DNA of 64,000 nucleotides from Erythrobacter sp. QSSC1-22B (GTDB taxonomy: Bacteria > Pseudomonadota > Alphaproteobacteria > Sphingomonadales > Sphingomonadaceae). Of this stretch, positions 63,232 through 64,000 are shown in pieces (the stretch's first letter is position 1; the number at the start of each line of letters is the position of its first letter). The position numbers were made by a program, and so were the translations under genes. The notes under the pieces were generated by a model that saw only the letters and a list, made by a program, of their open reading frames with translations, had not been told where the DNA came from and made no database searches. Location: positions 124,001 through 188,000 of the forward strand of contig NZ_LZRP01000006.1 in the NCBI RefSeq assembly GCF_001678665.1. The letters are read 5' to 3'.

Positions 63232-64000
63232 TCAGACCTCGCGCTCTTTCAGCCAGTCCTCGAGCCATTTGATCGAATACTCGCCGCTCAGGACATCGTC
63301 CTGAGCAAGCAGCGCCTGATGCAGCGGGATGCTGGTCTTGACCCCTTCGATCACCATTTCGTCGAGCGCACGGCGCAGCCGCATGATGCATTTCTCGCGG
63401 CTGCGGCCATAGACGATCAGCTTGGCGATCATGCTGTCGTAATAGGGCGGGACCCGGTAGCCGGCATAGAGCCCGCTATCGACCCGGACATGCATGCAGC
63501 CCGCGGCGTGGTAATAGGTCACATCGCCCGGGCTGGGAGCGAAGGTGAAGGGGTCCTCTGCGTTGATCCGGCACTCGATCGCATGGCCCTTGAACTCGAC
63601 CTCGTCCTGCGTAACCGACAGTGGCTTGCCCTCGGCGATGCGGATCTGTTCGCGCACCAGATCGATCCCGGTGATCATCTCTGTGACCGGGTGTTCGACC
63701 TGCAGCCGGGTGTTCATCTCGATGAAGTAGAACTCGCCATCTTCCCACAGGAATTCGATCGTCCCCGCGCCGCGATAGCCCATATCGGCCATCGCCTTGG
63801 AGCAGATATTGCCCATCCGATTGCGGTCTTCCTCGCCCAGTACGGGGGAGGGGGCTTCCTCGAGCACCTTCTGGTGGCGGCGCTGGAGCGAGCAGTCGCG
63901 CTCGCCCAGATGGATTGCCGCACCCTTGCCGTCGCCCAGGATCTGGAACTCGATGTGGCGCGGATTGCCGAGATATTTCTCGATATAGACGGTGGCGTCG
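63232..64000 (-). CDS. accC: Acetyl-CoA carboxylase, biotin carboxylase subunit (C-terminal part)
   Basis: The window holds the last 255 or so residues; the 5' end lies beyond base 64000. It catalyses ATP-dependent carboxylation of biotin on BCCP at the start of fatty-acid synthesis. The ATP-grasp segment [39 protein letters not shown], the [14 protein letters not shown] active-site region and the C-terminal domain ([30 protein letters not shown]) are all visible. accB should lie upstream outside the window. Confidence 0.95.
   Translation of the reverse strand, partial: DATVYIEKYLGNPRHIEFQILGDGKGAAIHLGERDCSLQRRHQKVLEEAPSPVLGEEDRNRMGNICSKAMADMGYRGAGTIEFLWEDGEFYFIEMNTRLQVEHPVTEMITGIDLVREQIRIAEGKPLSVTQDEVEFKGHAIECRINAEDPFTFAPSPGDVTYYHAAGCMHVRVDSGLYAGYRVPPYYDSMIAKLIVYGRSREKCIMRLRRALDEMVIEGVKTSIPLHQALLAQDDVLSGEYSIKWLEDWLKEREV

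Overview
The window looks like a chromosomal segment of a GC-rich alphaproteobacterium. It is most likely a member of the Sphingomonadales, in or near the Erythrobacteraceae. The indications are a class I (archaeal-type) lysyl-tRNA synthetase, a PEPxxWA-CTERM surface protein, an RcnB-like periplasmic protein, a plant/alphaproteobacterial-type glutamate-cysteine ligase, a lipoprotein BamB beside a TPR membrane protein, and a sensor kinase paired with a WalW-like deacetylase. Taxonomy is inferred from gene content alone.

Bases 1-39,600 are ordinary core chromosome. They start inside rpmA (L27) and continue through two tandem PF10118 metal-dependent hydrolases with a divergent TetR, ygfZ, pyrC, a RarD-like permease, astD, selO, a hydrolase/glycosyltransferase pair, the TPR-protein/bamB pair, gshA, rsmE, ubiA, a YedK/HMCES protein, soxR with a well-formed SoxR promoter facing a VOC-family gene, a SixA-like phosphatase/DinG-like helicase pair, an SLC13 permease, lysS, an RcnB-like protein, ettA, an M28 peptidase, a MATE transporter, an ABC1 kinase, DUF427 and a lipoprotein cytochrome c.

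Bases 39,670-43,003 form a compact minus-strand sulfide/persulfide module. Its order is bigR-type repressor, ETHE1-like persulfide dioxygenase, two YeeE/YedE half-transporters, a DUF442 rhodanese/phosphatase-like protein and a TauE/SafE sulfite exporter. A palindromic operator lies inside the promoter, and an 11-G tract abuts its -35 element. An acetyl-CoA hydrolase/transferase gene follows upstream.

Bases 44,455-59,037 are an integrated element of about 14.6 kb, bounded by a perfect 21-bp direct repeat. The right copy is the 3' end of a tRNA-Pro(TGG) gene. Just inside each end lie three 12-bp direct repeats in the same orientation. The element encodes a tyrosine integrase, large terminase, portal, a small scaffold-like protein, major capsid protein, head-completion proteins, a Mu F-like head protein and two small terminase-region-type proteins. 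It then carries cargo: a PIN-like protein, a serine recombinase, a PEP-CTERM protein and a degenerate receiver. I see no tail, lysis or replication genes. A tail-less, head-encoding element of this size resembles a capsid-forming phage satellite; a decayed prophage is the main alternative. A cluster of six GANTC (CcrM-type) sites in 46 bp sits in the long noncoding stretch between integrase and terminase.

Bases 59,020-64,000 return to the chromosome: tRNA-Pro, tRNA-Ile2(CAT), a polysaccharide deacetylase, a histidine-kinase-like protein with an eroded ATPase domain, an Lrp/AsnC regulator, a GFA-family enzyme, and the 3' part of accC running off the end.
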